Part shown: positions 11,552 to 22,969 of the stretch, piece by piece
Position numbering within the stretch: the first letter of the stretch is position 1
How the letters are laid out: each line of letters begins with the position of its first letter
From: Chloranthus sessilifolius
Lineage: Eukaryota; Streptophyta; Magnoliopsida; Chloranthales; Chloranthaceae
Direction of reading: 5' to 3'
Assembly: GCA_021018995.1 (NCBI GenBank)
Contig: CM037598.1
Coordinates: 72,062,671 to 72,126,670 of the forward strand
DNA: 64,000 nt
The notes under the pieces: model-generated
Told to the model about the DNA's origin: nothing
The model's input: the letters and a program-made list of their open reading frames with translations, nothing else
Databases searched by the model: none
Made by a program: the position numbers and the translations under genes

Positions 11552-12196
11552 TTTTCTTTATTATTATGATGGAGTGTAAATTTATTTTTAGACTATCAAA
11601 CTATAGTGAAAACGAACCAAATGAGTGCGATTATAATTCAAGCATAATAAATTATTTTGCCTGAACAAATTCGTTCATGAGAACTAAAATTGTTATGAAT
11701 AGTATACATAGTCATGCGTGAGTAGTGTTCAAAAATGCTATGAGAAACTAGTGAAGATGTGAACTTGTGAGAACGAGAACAACGTCGTTTGGCTCGCTCG
11801 AGCGATGAATTATACTCGCGCGAGTCACATGAGATAATAAACATAAAGTTTCTGGCATCGCTCGAGCGAGGGGTAGTGACTGCTCGAGCGAGGTTTACCA
11901 ACCGCTCGAGCGAGGCCATAAAATATAAAAGATAACGTCCTGGGCTCGCTCGAGTGATAACTAACGACCGCTCGAGCGAGGAGGGACTATATATAGCTGA
12001 CGGAAAACAAAACGCTCATTTCATCTTCAAGCGAGGAGATTGGAGCCGAGCGAGGGTTTAGGGCTTGTCATCTTCGATCTTTTCCGTCCGATTCGAGCCG
12101 GATTTAGACAATACAATCCGTTAAGAATATTCTTTTAGGTAAAATCTATCCCTTTCCGAAATTTTTCCTTATTTTGAAAAACTCTTTAGATACCTA
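11552..12196 (+). repeat. Region between pol and extra frame, with LTR-like GCTCGAGC repeats
   Basis: After the pol stop there is about 240 bp of AT-rich sequence. A second cluster of GCTCGAGCGAGG repeats (about 11795-12060) follows, the same motif as in the LTRs. The sequence TATATATAGC at 11990 and the GC-richer stretch to 12100 look like a core promoter and leader ahead of the extra frame starting at 12197. I infer a possible internal promoter; nothing direct proves it. Confidence 0.55.
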
Positions 12197-13490
12197 ATGA
12201 CTTCAAGCCCAAATCCACAACCTAAGAAGCGGATGGCGATTCGATCGCCGTCGGCGCGCAACAAAGCGCCGCAAGCTTCATAACCATCACCAAACCCATC
12301 CTCCACTCCAATCACACTAGATGATTGGTGGGGGGCCAAAATATTTGAAACCGAATGGGATATACATCCCTCCTATTTTGGGGATCCGACGTCCACCCAA
12401 TGGACATCGAACTTCCTCACCAACAACAATCTTAAGACCCTACTTACGCCGTTCGGGGATCGTTATAACCCGAGGCTTGTGAAGTTATTTTATCAAACCC
12501 TAAACATGAATGTGGACGAGGACGCTATCCTCGTCACAATCGATGGTAATGAACTAATCTTTAGATGTGCAAAAATTTCATCGGTCATGAAATGTCCCCA
12601 CATCTACACCCCTAGCCCACTTATCCTACCACCTTTTTCTGGGAACGTCGAATTCCCAACGATCATTTCCAATATCACAGGCGGCACGTCCGCTTCGGGA
12701 CAATCTATTACCCGATCACAACTACCGCCACATATGTGGCTTCTAGACGTCATTTTAAAAAAGAATCTATACCCAACCGGCCATGATCAAGAACGCCGTG
12801 ACGTGTTTCTGCGGGCCCTACACACCGCATTCTATAATAGGTGGATCAACGCACCTATGATCATCATAAAGGGCATGGCGCATGCCTATAAAAGAAATGT
12901 AAAGGGTGCTGTTCATCCACCCATCAACCGACTACCATATGCTCGGTTGATTTCCCGACTCCTAGACTCACGGAATGGGAAGGGAGGATTTAAGATCCGG
13001 GAGGACGAGTTATTCCTCACCGATAACGTCGTCCCCTATTTGGCTCAAGACTGGAGCCGCAACCTAAAGAGTCTCCAAACCAGTGTCAACAAGAAAAGAG
13101 ACCGTCAGGTCTCCCGACAAACAACGCATCAAGCACCCGCAGGACCAACCACTCCCTCTACCTCAGTTCCCACATACCCCATACCCTCACAACGGCATGA
13201 TGCGGGAGATCCTTCAGCAAGGGAGGGAGATCAGATTGCATCAGAGGTTCCGGGAGGCACTACTTATCGACCTCATGGGCCAGGCCTACCCGCAGTCATA
13301 CATGCAGCGCGTCGGTGCCATGAAAGATGCTATTTTTGGAGCGTCTAGCTCTGGCCCTGCTACGAGGAGCGCCACAGCGGGTACCACGACCACCAGGGTG
13401 GTCGACGAGGATGAGGATGACGAGGACTATGAGGATGATGATGGCTCCGGCGACAACGACGACGACGACTATGAGGAGGATGATGACTAG
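12197..13490 (+). pseudogene. Extra reading frame between pol and 3' LTR of element 1
   Basis: A sense-strand reading frame that is not part of gag-pol. From the ATG at 12197 there is one stop at 12281-12283, then the same frame is open to 13348. Near 13200 the coding appears to shift to the frame of 13083-13490. The middle part has a globular composition with SQLPPHMWLLDVILKKN and HPPINRLPYARLISRLL. A Pro/Thr/Ser-rich linker follows, then an extremely acidic tail of Asp and Glu (last ~40 residues). The middle loosely resembles the plant 'putative transposon protein' domain found in other plant retroelement frames; I could not confirm this. No signal peptide or membrane segment is evident, so an envelope is unlikely. 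Function unknown. Confidence 0.7.
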
Positions 13491-13837
13491 ATAGTCACAT
13501 TTTTTTTTTTTGAAAAATAATATGTAATTTTTTGTTGAGACATTTCGTGGTAGGGTGGTTCTTGGTCAATGTATTTACAAACTGTCGTGACATGAATGTC
13601 ACAAATTTTGTGGATGATTAACATAACGATTGAATGGGTTTTGTGAATGATTATTCTAGATATCATGATCCTTTTCGACTATATGGGAATAAATTGACAT
13701 GGCAACGCAAGTCGTTGCGAAATGCAACCAACCGTTCAATTACCGGATGATGTGGAAAGCTAGCCTATTCATGGCCTGGTAATAGTAGTAGTACTTGGTT
13801 ATGCGAATATCGTCGATTTTCGATGACGAAAATCTTA
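13491..13837 (+). other. 3' untranslated part of element 1
   Basis: Non-coding sequence between the extra frame and the polypurine tract, starting with a T run at 13500. Nothing else recognised. Confidence 0.6.
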
Positions 13838-13851
13838 TAAGTTGGGGTGAT
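13838..13851 (+). other. Polypurine tract of element 1
   Basis: The purine-rich AAGTTGGGGTGAT lies immediately upstream of the 3' LTR start and is the likely plus-strand primer. Two pyrimidine interruptions make it imperfect. Confidence 0.6.
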
Positions 13852-16035
13852 TGTCACAACCCCAGATTTTTGGGAAACGTGCACGTCATGCACTATATAC
13901 ATGTATATGTGTTTCACAAGGAAACCAAAACGAACCCGTAGACACTATGTGTGTATGTGGGAAACACACTAGTATTTCTCTAACTTATAAGTATATAAGT
14001 GAAAGAGAGAGGAGAGAAGAGCCCTTACGTAACTCTATTCTAACCTAAATAGAGAGAAAGAAAAGAAGAGCCTAGTAAAGAACTAGGGTTTCGTTGGGAC
14101 TTAAATCGGCGGAAGAGTTTGAGCAAAGGCTTGAGGAGGAACCTTGGAGACCTGTTAGCCTAGTAGAATTTCGAATCTTAAATCGAACTTGTGCGAGACT
14201 CATTGTCGGAGTTATGTTAAAGGCATGATAGATGCTTAGGCATGTTTTAAATAATAGGAAGAATATTGGTTGAATGATTTTAATGATATTAAGGTTTGAA
14301 TGAAGGGAGAAATAGTGTTCTCGATCAGATCAAGGAGCAAAAATTATCGCTCCTCGCTCGAGCGGTCTAAAGGGCTCGCTCGAGCGAGGATAAATAGTAA
14401 AAATATAGCTCTGGGCTCGCTCGAGCGGTCCCCAAAACAAGAGGGAAGCTCGCTCGAGCGAGGTCCCCAGTAAAGCTTCAGGCGGCTCGATTTAACCGCT
14501 CGAGCGAGGTCAAGTGACCGCTCGAGCGAGGCCAAGTGATCGCTCGAGCGAGGTCTAGTGACCGCTCGATCGAGGAATTTTGCTTGCTCACGCGAGGCAC
14601 CACTCAGTTCTTGAAATTATGGGTACAAAAACATGAAGGTTATGCACTCCAATGATTCTGGTAACTTTTCTAAGCATATTCTAAATACATGAAATGTAGG
14701 TTTGACGTATGATCGTGAAGTGTAAACCTCTACGAGAAGGCGTGCTTTGAAATTTGACAAGGTAGGGAATATTCTTGAAACATGTGCATTATTCCGTCAA
14801 TTCATATATGTAGTGTAATCCAAATTAAATTAGTCAAGTACTGCATGATCATTATGAAAAAGGGTGTGTGAGTGAGTTTCAAACGTGATAGTCTTAGGTC
14901 CCCAGGGGATGAAAAATTATAGAGTAAACATCTGAAGGATGCGATGGAATCAGGGGCATCCCAAGGATGCAGATGAAAACTAATAGTGAAACGGAAGTAA
15001 TGTGACAAGGCCTGATGTAATATAATTAGCACAATCACGGTGAATAACTATATGTAGAGCACATTCGATATTTTTATTATTTAAGGTTTGATTAGAATAC
15101 CTCACCGACGTGGCGGGATACCCACAACTGACTCGGCAGGATATCCGTGACCGATGCACGACCAATCCAGACATTCATTCACATCCTGTGGATGTAGATT
15201 AAGAATAAACCCCGCCACTTATGAGAAAGGGGTTTGGGCAGTATTCCCAGGGAATACATATAACAACTGTCTAGTTAGACGACGATGGCAGGTATTCCAT
15301 CGGGGCTCGATGCTATATTGCTCGGGGACTACTTAAGTTAAGATTTAAGAGATTGGGCCAAATTCACAACTAAACCAGCAAGGAGATTAAACAAAACCAT
15401 GCAAAGTGACAGTCGAAATCATTATTTTTATTCCAGTTATTTCAATTGTTTTCCATAAATGTTACTCGATAATTTATGCTTTTAAAACTGCTGACATATA
15501 TGTGAAGGTTAATCTATATGTTCTTTTTGTTTCCCTACGGAGCTAGGATGTAGCTCACCCCCCTTAGACTATACGTCGCAGGTCCAGGACTAGCGGCAGC
15601 AGAGACTTCTGGAGACGCTGATTCAGGGGATTCGGATTACGTGCCCACAGAAGAGTCAGAACCTCCTCCTGAGGATTTCTTCTAGGAAACCTACTGCATA
15701 CTTTGAGAGTAAGTTGAGAGTATTTGGTACGGCTTGGTATGTCAAGCCTCTTTATTCGAATGTATTTAAATACCGTTTCTTTTGATAAAACGTATAGGAT
15801 GAACAGTTATCACCAATGGTTTGGGTAAGTTCTTATGCCTATAAATTGGCATGAGACAAGGACTGCTTTTTGATACCATGATTTTTATATATGAGAATTT
15901 GTTTAGAGTAGCTACGTGCGCCCTAATTACAGTTTTGACTTGTATATACCAATGTATCGTGAAGAACCCAAGGCACGACCTTGAGGATTGTGCTGATGGC
16001 ACGAATTTCGGGGTGCCAAAATTCGGGCTGTCACA
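13852..16035 (+). repeat. 3' LTR of element 1
   Basis: 2184 bp, TGTCACAACC to GGCTGTCACA. It carries the same blocks as the 5' LTR plus additional GCTCGAGC units between 14350 and 14580. It ends at the AAACT target-site duplication. Confidence 0.93.
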
Positions 16036-16552
16036 AAACTAATCCTCTTGAAAGTAAGATAAAAAAAAGTTGTATGGTAAGATATCACCATTTTCCAATT
16101 CATCACCCATATTCTATGGAAAGTATCTAGCTTGTCTTAAAATAGTTGCACTTATGTTTTTCATTGTATATACTGTGTCTATTATTATTACTTATAAGCA
16201 AGGAATTTTCTGAAAAAAATTTCTTCATGTTGTCTATCATGCACAAGCCTATGGGATCAATTTATAAATATATATTCAATAATCTGATGGTGTTTAAGGA
16301 CCCCCCTTCATTGAAGCAAAGGAGATTACAAACGACTATAAATTTAGACACATCATCTCTTAAGGAGAATTCAATGCAAAAGGAATATTACCTACATCCA
16401 TCAACCGGACGACTTCGTTTACGTTAGCTGCGTAATTAGCCATGAACTCCACGCCACTATTCACCTCTTTCTATATCTTGCTTCAGGAATAACTCAATCA
16501 TTTAATGCCATAGCAAGGATGCTGTTGTCCGCTTATATATATATATAATTTC
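16036..16552 (-). pseudogene. Kinase pseudogene copy A, continuation upstream of element 1
   Basis: CTCTTGAAAGTAAGATAAAA at 16045 continues the locus interrupted at 4370, as shown by the uninterrupted paralogue at 61797 (CTCTTGAAAGTAACATAAAA). The next shared stretch, GCTGTTGTCCGCTTATATAT at about 16520, is about 440 bp further away than in copy B. So one copy gained, or the other lost, that DNA. No coding exon is readable here. Confidence 0.55.
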
Positions 16553-18701
16553 TTTTTGGCTACGGAAAGTGAAAAGAATACAGATATTTAAACCAGTATA
16601 ACATCTATAAAAAAGAAAAGATAAAAAAAATGTTGTGATAAACCTAGAGGGATTTATTCCTCCAAATTTTCAAAATTAATTTTACTTTTCTTTTTCTAAT
16701 GGAAAAAAAAACTATTGGATTATCCTGATAGGTGGAGTCTGACAAGTCCTGCTCATGTCTGACTACGATACATGTTACACAAGTTACATAGATGTTTGCT
16801 AAATATTTGTTAAGGATATGCCAAAAGAATGGTAGAAGGGTTCAGTATTATCTTACTATAGATTAAAGGAACCAAGATAAGGTGGAGAGAAAGAAAAGGA
16901 AATTTAGAATCAACAAAATGATGGCTCAACTCGTCAATTATCAATTCAGGTAACACTAATCAATAGTCTCAAGCACGGGTATCCCCCAACTCAACTAAAT
17001 TGTTACAATTTGCCGACAGTGCTCTTGAGAGCAATTAATGCTAAGGCTACATTGGTATGGAAACTAACACAATGTAGTTTTCAAGCAGATGTTAAAAGAT
17101 TTTTAGGTGTAAATTTTTTTTATAACCCATCATACAGTTACACCAGAATCCAATAATTTTTTTAATGGAATCAAGAAAATAATCATCACTTAGAATTGTT
17201 TCTGTTATTCTGAAAAGGATATTATTGAATTTCTGTGAATTACTTGGGGATCTAAAAGGCAATAAAAACAAATAAAGGGAAACATGATTTGGGAAGGTTG
17301 GAGGTTCAATCTCATCTTACCTATTATAAGAAAAACGATATATGGAAAAAGGGAGGAAAAACTATAAACTAATATTACATAAAATTAAGCGCTTTTGTTA
17401 AGCACAACCAGTTGAACTTGAACCTGATCAATATACAATTTTTATGTGATAATACAATTAATATGAATTAAAATTTATTAAATACTAAATAATGTACTAA
17501 TTAAAATGTAAAAAAAAATAACGAAAAATATATATCCACATTAAATTTTACAAAATAGATGCATTCAAACTTTTGAAAAAAAAAAAAAATTGTACTTCAA
17601 AAAAAGAAAAATTGTACTTCAAAATTTTGAAAAAAAGAAAAATAGTACATTTAGAAAACAACCAAAATGAAAAAATAGATACTTTATTCACCATAAAATG
17701 AAATTTTTATAAAAAGACCCTTAATCTTATAATTGATCCAGGGTAAATCTACACTATTATCGTTTTCTTTTCTTTTTTGGCAAAAATCCTTGTTATTAAT
17801 TCTGTTTTAGTGTGTAGATTAAGATGGGTAAAGGTATTTTTCAATATTTTCCTATCAATATTTGAGGTCAAACGAACAAGAACATCTGCCCATAGAAGGG
17901 TTTATTTTTAGGTTCTTAAAAAACCTTTGCGATTAGCTATGTGCATCGTAAATTTATGATATCATTGGTCGATCTATCATGGATAAAGAAAAGATTAACC
18001 CTATTCAGTCATAACCATAGAAAATGAAACCACCTGACAGTAAAAGGTATTTATTTCTTTTTTTCTTTCTTCCTTTTCTTCTTTTAAAAAAAGGGTGGTT
18101 CTATATTTTTAGTTGATTTTAAAATGGCATGGTCATGTTTTCTCCAAATTAAGAAAAAAAAACCCTCGTAACTAAATATAGAAAGAAGAAATAGGAGAAT
18201 CTAAACATAAGGAATTAGTTCTTAATTCATAGCAATAAAATAAAGTAATGAAAGGGAAAAGAAGAAAGATGGGATTAAGTGGTGGGTGGTACGTGGAAAC
18301 AACTCTTTCTACTTTTTGCCCTTCAACCAACCTTGAATAAAGCGATGTTCAATTAGAAGAAATCCGCTCGTAATCAATATAAATGTTGGGAAAAATAATA
18401 TGTATGCCATATGGGCCACTATACTAAGTCTTTCTGACCTTTTTACTCCGAAAATCAAAAGGGTCGAAATCTTGGAAAAAGCTCAAATTTGATGGGCACC
18501 ACATAAACTCTTGAACAGTGGAAAAACTCATAAAAGCCTGGAAAATGGCTCTTTCTGAGCAAAAACACGGAATCCGACTATTTCTGAAGTCTCGAACAAG
18601 CCCAAAAAGTCCAAAAATGCTCTCTTCGTACAAATGGATTAGAAGTATCCAATACTATTAGGAAAATTATGTTGATCTGCCTATTTTAAAAAAGAGACCC
18701 A
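16553..18701. other. AT-rich spacer, no gene recognised
   Basis: No frame with recognisable domains on either strand. It contains A- and T-runs (for example 17577-17590) and no obvious mobile-element ends. Confidence 0.5.
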
Positions 18702-19107
18702 CTCTCCTGACAATCATTTAAACACTAAATGGTGTTTAAAAGATCTTACATCATTTATTGACTTAAAATATTGAAAATCCATTCTGTTAAAGTGAATTGA
18801 AGGTCTATGGGTCCAAAAATCACACTTTTTGGGAGATATGAACCATCCGATCTGTGCATTCTAATAACAATAACTGTTCTTAATTTTGATGGCTGATATT
18901 AAAGTTCGCAAAACGGATGGTTTATATCCACTTAGGAGCATGATCCTTTGGCTGGGACATATTCCAACGATGAGTTGCCACTTGGGAAATTTAGATTGGT
19001 CGTAGACAATGATAAATCACACTTCAATAGTGTGAGATAAAAAGTGAAATTTGAATGGTGTAGGATCATTTAAACACCATTGGGTGTTTAAATGTTGATC
19101 AAGAGCC
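18702..19107. mobile_element. MITE-like fold-back element
   Basis: Arms at 18702-18750 and 19059-19107 are imperfect inverted repeats of about 48 bp. Each contains ATTTAAACAC followed by a GGTGTTTAAA copy, so each arm is itself partly palindromic. A second inverted pair lies inside (AACCATCCG near 18842 and CGGATGGTTT near 18915). No coding capacity. The outer limits may reach 18672 and 19215, where GATCTGCCTATT and AATAGGCAGATAT face each other. No clear target-site duplication was found. Confidence 0.5.
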
Positions 19108-19457
19108 ATTATCTCTTTAAACAAACTACTGAGAATTTCCCTCATCACATATCCTTCAAGCCGGCCACAAGCAAGGTGTTTAAACCGGCCATATAGGCTA
19201 ATAGGCAGATATGCCTCTATATATAGTAATATGGCACTTTGTTTTTCCTTTTAAGGCCATATCAACTATGAATCAAAATATTGTTTGAAATGCCAATTTG
19301 TCGCCGGTAAGATTTTGGTTTCAGTGCCCTCCGGCTACCGGAAATTTGATCGAAAGTCTTCAAAATCTTCAAAGTGACTGAATATTTACCGAAACTTGGA
19401 TCCTAGATATCAGCTTGAACGGCATTTCCGAACTTTTTAATTTATATATATATGACA

Positions 19458-19830
19458 GCGGTTAGTTGCCCCAACAGGGCATGGTGAGTGCATACCAATG
19501 ATCGATGTAGAGTTCCACGTGCCACCCCAAAACACTGTTTTGGTGCAATGTGGAGAAAGGTTATTTGTTTAGATCAATCCTTTTTAAAGAAAACTTCAAA
19601 ACCTCATATCTACCATTTTTTCAGCCTTGAAATCTAGACCATTGACACTAGTCAATGTTTGACTTTTGACTTAAATAATCTTTTTTCTTAATTTCCTTTT
19701 TTATAGAGTTACTCTAAATAATGCATCTGAGCTCTAGATGGCACCGAAGCAGTGTTTTAGATGCCACATGAAGCACGACATGTACCACTGGGGCACGCTC
19801 ACCGTGCACCAATAAGGCCAACAACCCTTT
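19458..19830. mobile_element. Second MITE-like inverted-repeat element
   Basis: About 100 bp at each end are imperfect inverted copies. The left arm has GGTTAGTTGCCC, GGTGAGTG and AAAACACTGTTTTGG; the right arm, read in reverse, has GGTTGTTGGCC, GGTGAGCG and AAAACACTGCTTCGG in the same order. TATATA tracts flank both ends, which hides any TA target duplication. Non-coding. Confidence 0.5.
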
Positions 19831-19859
19831 TCTATATATATATATATATATATATATAT
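19831..19859. repeat. (TA)n microsatellite
   Basis: Uninterrupted TA dinucleotide run, adjacent to the second MITE-like element. Confidence 0.9.
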
Positions 19860-20605
19860 GGCTCCAGAGAGGGGTAGAGGCTTTCAGGATTGTGACTCTA
19901 TCTCCACTATGGGATGTTTTGTTCCCACCTAATGGGATGCTTTAGTCTCACATTGGTTGTAAACTCGACTTGAACCTGAGTTATAAGTGAGCTCCTTACC
20001 TGCCAGGTTTGATGCATTTAAAAACCTGGGTGCCTAGTGTTGTAGAATCGGACAATATTAACCCAAGTCGGGTTGGGTGGTCACACCCATCGTACTTATT
20101 AAGTCCTCCGGCTCAAGCGCCAAGGATGGTGTTTGGCCAACCACATGGATTATCTACAAATCATAGAAAAAAACTACATTGGTGAAAAGATTGTAGATAT
20201 CATTCGCTTGGCAAATGAAGTGGGTAGTCACTTTTTAATGGCTGAGGATCATTTTTAGGCAGCGACTCCATATTCGAATTTTTCGGGAGTTTTAACCGAA
20301 CTTGAGTTGGTTTGAATTGCTTGTCGGAGAATAAACCGGCTAGACAGAATGACCACTTGGGAAACGCCAGAAGCCCTAGGACATAGTGGAAGGGAAACTG
20401 AGACATAGTGGTTTTTCCCCTTCCTGGACTTGAACCCGAGACATAGTGTTGGCTCTAATTTTTTATGTCAGACACCTAAGCAACACACCAAAGGCACCTA
20501 GGTGTTAATAGAGTGGAAAGTTAAGCCCTTATAACTTTATGATCATAACAACAATCTTCCTTGGATGTTCATTGATGCCAAATTCATATGGAACAGATAG
20601 GGATG
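19860..20605. other. Non-coding spacer
   Basis: Moderately GC-rich repeat-like DNA without frames I can assign. The phrases TGGGATGTTTTGTTCCCACC and TAGTCTCACATTGG resemble plant repeat or small LTR ends, but no matching partner was found. Confidence 0.35.
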
Positions 20606-20975
20606 CAAGCTTTGAACCGAACACCGAAACCGAGGGTCCCGATCCGGACCAAATCGTACCAAAAACCAACTCAAACCGAACCGAACCCCAATTCGGTTTC
20701 GGGGGCTCGAAACCGAAAACCGAGGGGGTAGATTGAGTAAACCGGAAAATAACCGAAAAATCGAAAAAACTGAAAAAAATACATTAAAAAAAAAAAAGTA
20801 GGTAGTTTACCTACATTGAACAGAACCGAATCAGTTTCGGTTTCGGTTTCAGAAAGAAAAAATATACCGAACTGAAAGGGTTTTGGTTTGGTTTCGGTTT
20901 GGGGTGTACCGAACTGAACACCGAAAAAATCTGGGTTCAGTTCGGTTCGGTACACCGAACTGATCCAAATATTAT
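20606..20975. repeat. CCGAA-rich simple repeat region
   Basis: Many AACCGAA and TTCGGTT units occur, mostly CCGAA on the left half and TTCGGTTT on the right half. So the halves are loosely inverted around about 20760. A similar, shorter patch occurs at 42240-42350. It is a simple repeat that may derive from a decayed inverted-repeat element. Confidence 0.6.
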
Positions 20976-20984
20976 CATTGGTGC

Positions 20985-21569
20985 CCGGATCTGACCACCT
21001 CATGCCTTCCTCATAATCACCCTAGCCCAGCTTCTTCCTTCGATGCAGATTTCTAAGAGAGACTCATACATCAATGGAAAGTGTGATGTATTATTTTCAT
21101 CCATTGTCTGTTTTTTATGTAACAGTGGTATCCAGCCTCTTAGAGCACCCGACTAAGTCCCCGGGTATGTGCAACACATGTACCAGTCAGTAGGGATAAA
21201 TCCCTGAGAGTAGCCAACAAGGGGTGGGATTTGAACTTAGAACCTCCATTTTCATGGATACTTTGTGTTCTATTATCCGGATCTGACCACCTCATGCCTT
21301 CCTCATAATCACCCTAGCCCAGCTTCTTCCTTCGATGCAGATTTCTAAGAGAGACCTATACATCAAGGAAATTGTGATGTATTATTTTCATCCATTGTCT
21401 GTTTTTTATATAACAGGGGTATCCAGCCTCTTAGAGCACCCAACTAAGTTTCCGAGTATGTGCAACACCCGTACCAGTTAGTAGGAATAAATCCCTAACA
21501 GTGGCCAACAAGAGGTGGGATTCGAACTCAGAACCTCCATTTTCATGGATACTTGGTGTTCTATTATCC
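20985..21569 (-). repeat. Tandemly duplicated 292-bp tRNA/SINE-like unit
   Basis: Two head-to-tail copies (20985-21276 and 21277-21569) begin CCGGATCTGACCACC and differ at scattered positions. On the minus strand, GGTTCTGAGTTCGAATCCC matches an RNA polymerase III B-box in a T-arm-like context. This suggests a tRNA-derived SINE or a tRNA relic within the unit. The second copy preserves the B-box better than the first, which has GAGTTC changed to AAGTTC. An A-box was not identified. Confidence 0.5.
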
Positions 21570-21719
21570 ACTTCTAGCACTAACAACTGCTACATTCTTC
21601 ACCTCTAAGGTCTCTCACCTTATGACTTTTTTTTTTACGATTAAGCTATAAAGATCATGTAAGAAGATCTCAAATACCATCACCTTCAAATTTTCACCCC
21701 TTTTAGGGAATGTCATGAA

Positions 21720-22217
21720 ATGTTGGGGTCTTGGAGAAGTCTCTTGTAACCAATTTCAGTCCTGCCTAAACTAATTAATTATTTCCAACCGTAAAACGAA
21801 AGCGATAGAAATAACCAAGCATTACAATATTAAATATAACTTTTTCTTTCTTTTTTTCCATGTCCAAATAAGTTCTACAATGTATATTTTACCACAATAA
21901 CATTTATCATTCCGCATGTGTATTCACTCAAAATTTTCATAATTGGTTTTTTATTGTAAATAACTGTTAATATCCAATCCAATAAAAGAATGAGAGAGAG
22001 AGAGAGCACCAATCTCCCCAACCAAACATGTTGCCTGATGATGGCCCATTTTCTTTCTTGAATCAGCTCTAGCTCTTCGACCACCCTCTCCATTATTGTC
22101 TTTCACAGTTTGGTATCTATGCATTGCAATGTTAACTCGGCTAGCCATTGCAATCATCTTTTGCATCTGGACCTATCGTCTAATCAACAAAACCAGTAAG
22201 ATTACAGGTATTTACAG
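21720..22217 (-). pseudogene. Kinase locus copy B, 3' flank
   Basis: This segment aligns in the same orientation with 2430-2925 of copy A: AAGTCTCTTG, CAGTCCTGCCTAAACT and ATAACCAAGC occur in order in both. It ends where element 2 begins. The continuation of the same locus is at 59697, after about 37.5 kb of nested transposons. A short minus-strand frame around 22166-22020 parallels the copy A frame at 2890-2740. Confidence 0.65.
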
Positions 22218-22222
22218 TTTAA

Positions 22223-22266
22223 CGACCCGAAATTTCCAACTCGAGACACATGGAAATTTCGGGTCG
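22223..22266. repeat. Perfect 16-bp inverted repeat at LTR end
   Basis: CGACCCGAAATTTCCA (22223-22238) and its exact complement TGGAAATTTCGGGTCG (22251-22266) are separated by 12 nt, so transcripts could form a strong hairpin at the terminus of element 2. Confidence 0.9.
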
Positions 22267-22969
22267 CTAGATCATAGTTCATAATCTAATTACAGAAACT
22301 CTTTGGTATCGAAACGTGTGCAAGCTATCATAAATAAATTTAATGCAGAAAAAAAAACCCATAACTAAATCAATTTGCATTAATGTCCATAACGAAAGTG
22401 CAAAAATAAAACGTAGAACCACCGGCGACGGCCGCTCGTCACACAAACAGTAGCACACAACATCTAAAAATAATCTTAATTATCTCAAAAGTTTATCTAG
22501 TTAATACCAAGTTTAAGTCTCCAAAAGAATCTAAGGATAAAACTCCTCAGGTGGAAGATCTACTCCATCTTCCGGTACAATGTTGGAATTTTCTTCTAAT
22601 TTGGGATCTGGAACTACTTCTATACCTGTGACACATAGTGTCAGGGTGAGCTAACCATCTAAGCTCAGTAGAAAAAGTTCAAGACCAAATTACATCTTAT
22701 CCGATCAATGCATAGTTCGATGACAAATTCAAACGCAATTAAATGACCAAAACAGAATTCAGAAAATATCATGGGTTCAAAAGCACATATTCTGAGTTCT
22801 AGTTCTATATGAGATTCAATAGCATCGTTTCTTAGGTTTCATGCGAGTATTCATTAAATCGTTTCATTTTCAAATTCCAGATGCAGTCTTCTTAATTAAT
22901 GATGACTTAAAAACATAACTTAAATATCACTAGCACAAATATAGCACTAGAGTCTCCAATTACCGATGG

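Larger units (their letters stand above)
4371..16035 (+). mobile_element. Element 1: Tekay-like Ty3/gypsy chromovirus, defective
   Basis: A complete but inactive LTR retrotransposon inserted in kinase pseudogene copy A. Order on the plus strand: 5' LTR, primer binding site, gag with zinc knuckles, protease, reverse transcriptase, RNase H, integrase, C-terminal chromodomain-like segment, an extra reading frame, polypurine tract and 3' LTR. LTRs begin TGTCAC and end TCACA. The integrase C-terminal end and the LTR length suit the Tekay (Del) lineage of plant chromoviruses. The coding region has many frameshifts and stops, so the copy cannot make its own proteins. The LTRs are highly similar but differ at many scattered positions and by a roughly 40 bp length change in their GCTCGAGC repeats, so insertion is not very recent. 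Confidence 0.93.

Noticed and set aside
12197-13490. Envelope gene at the env position of element 1
   Set aside because: No signal peptide, membrane span or Cys-rich ectodomain; chromoviruses lack env.
20200-20406. Minus-strand 68-codon frame
   Set aside because: No motif; within repeat-like spacer.
22213-22217. TACAG as target duplication of element 2 with CTTAG at 59697
   Set aside because: Three of five bases differ; alignment with copy A suggests this is the site, but it is too diverged to count as proof.
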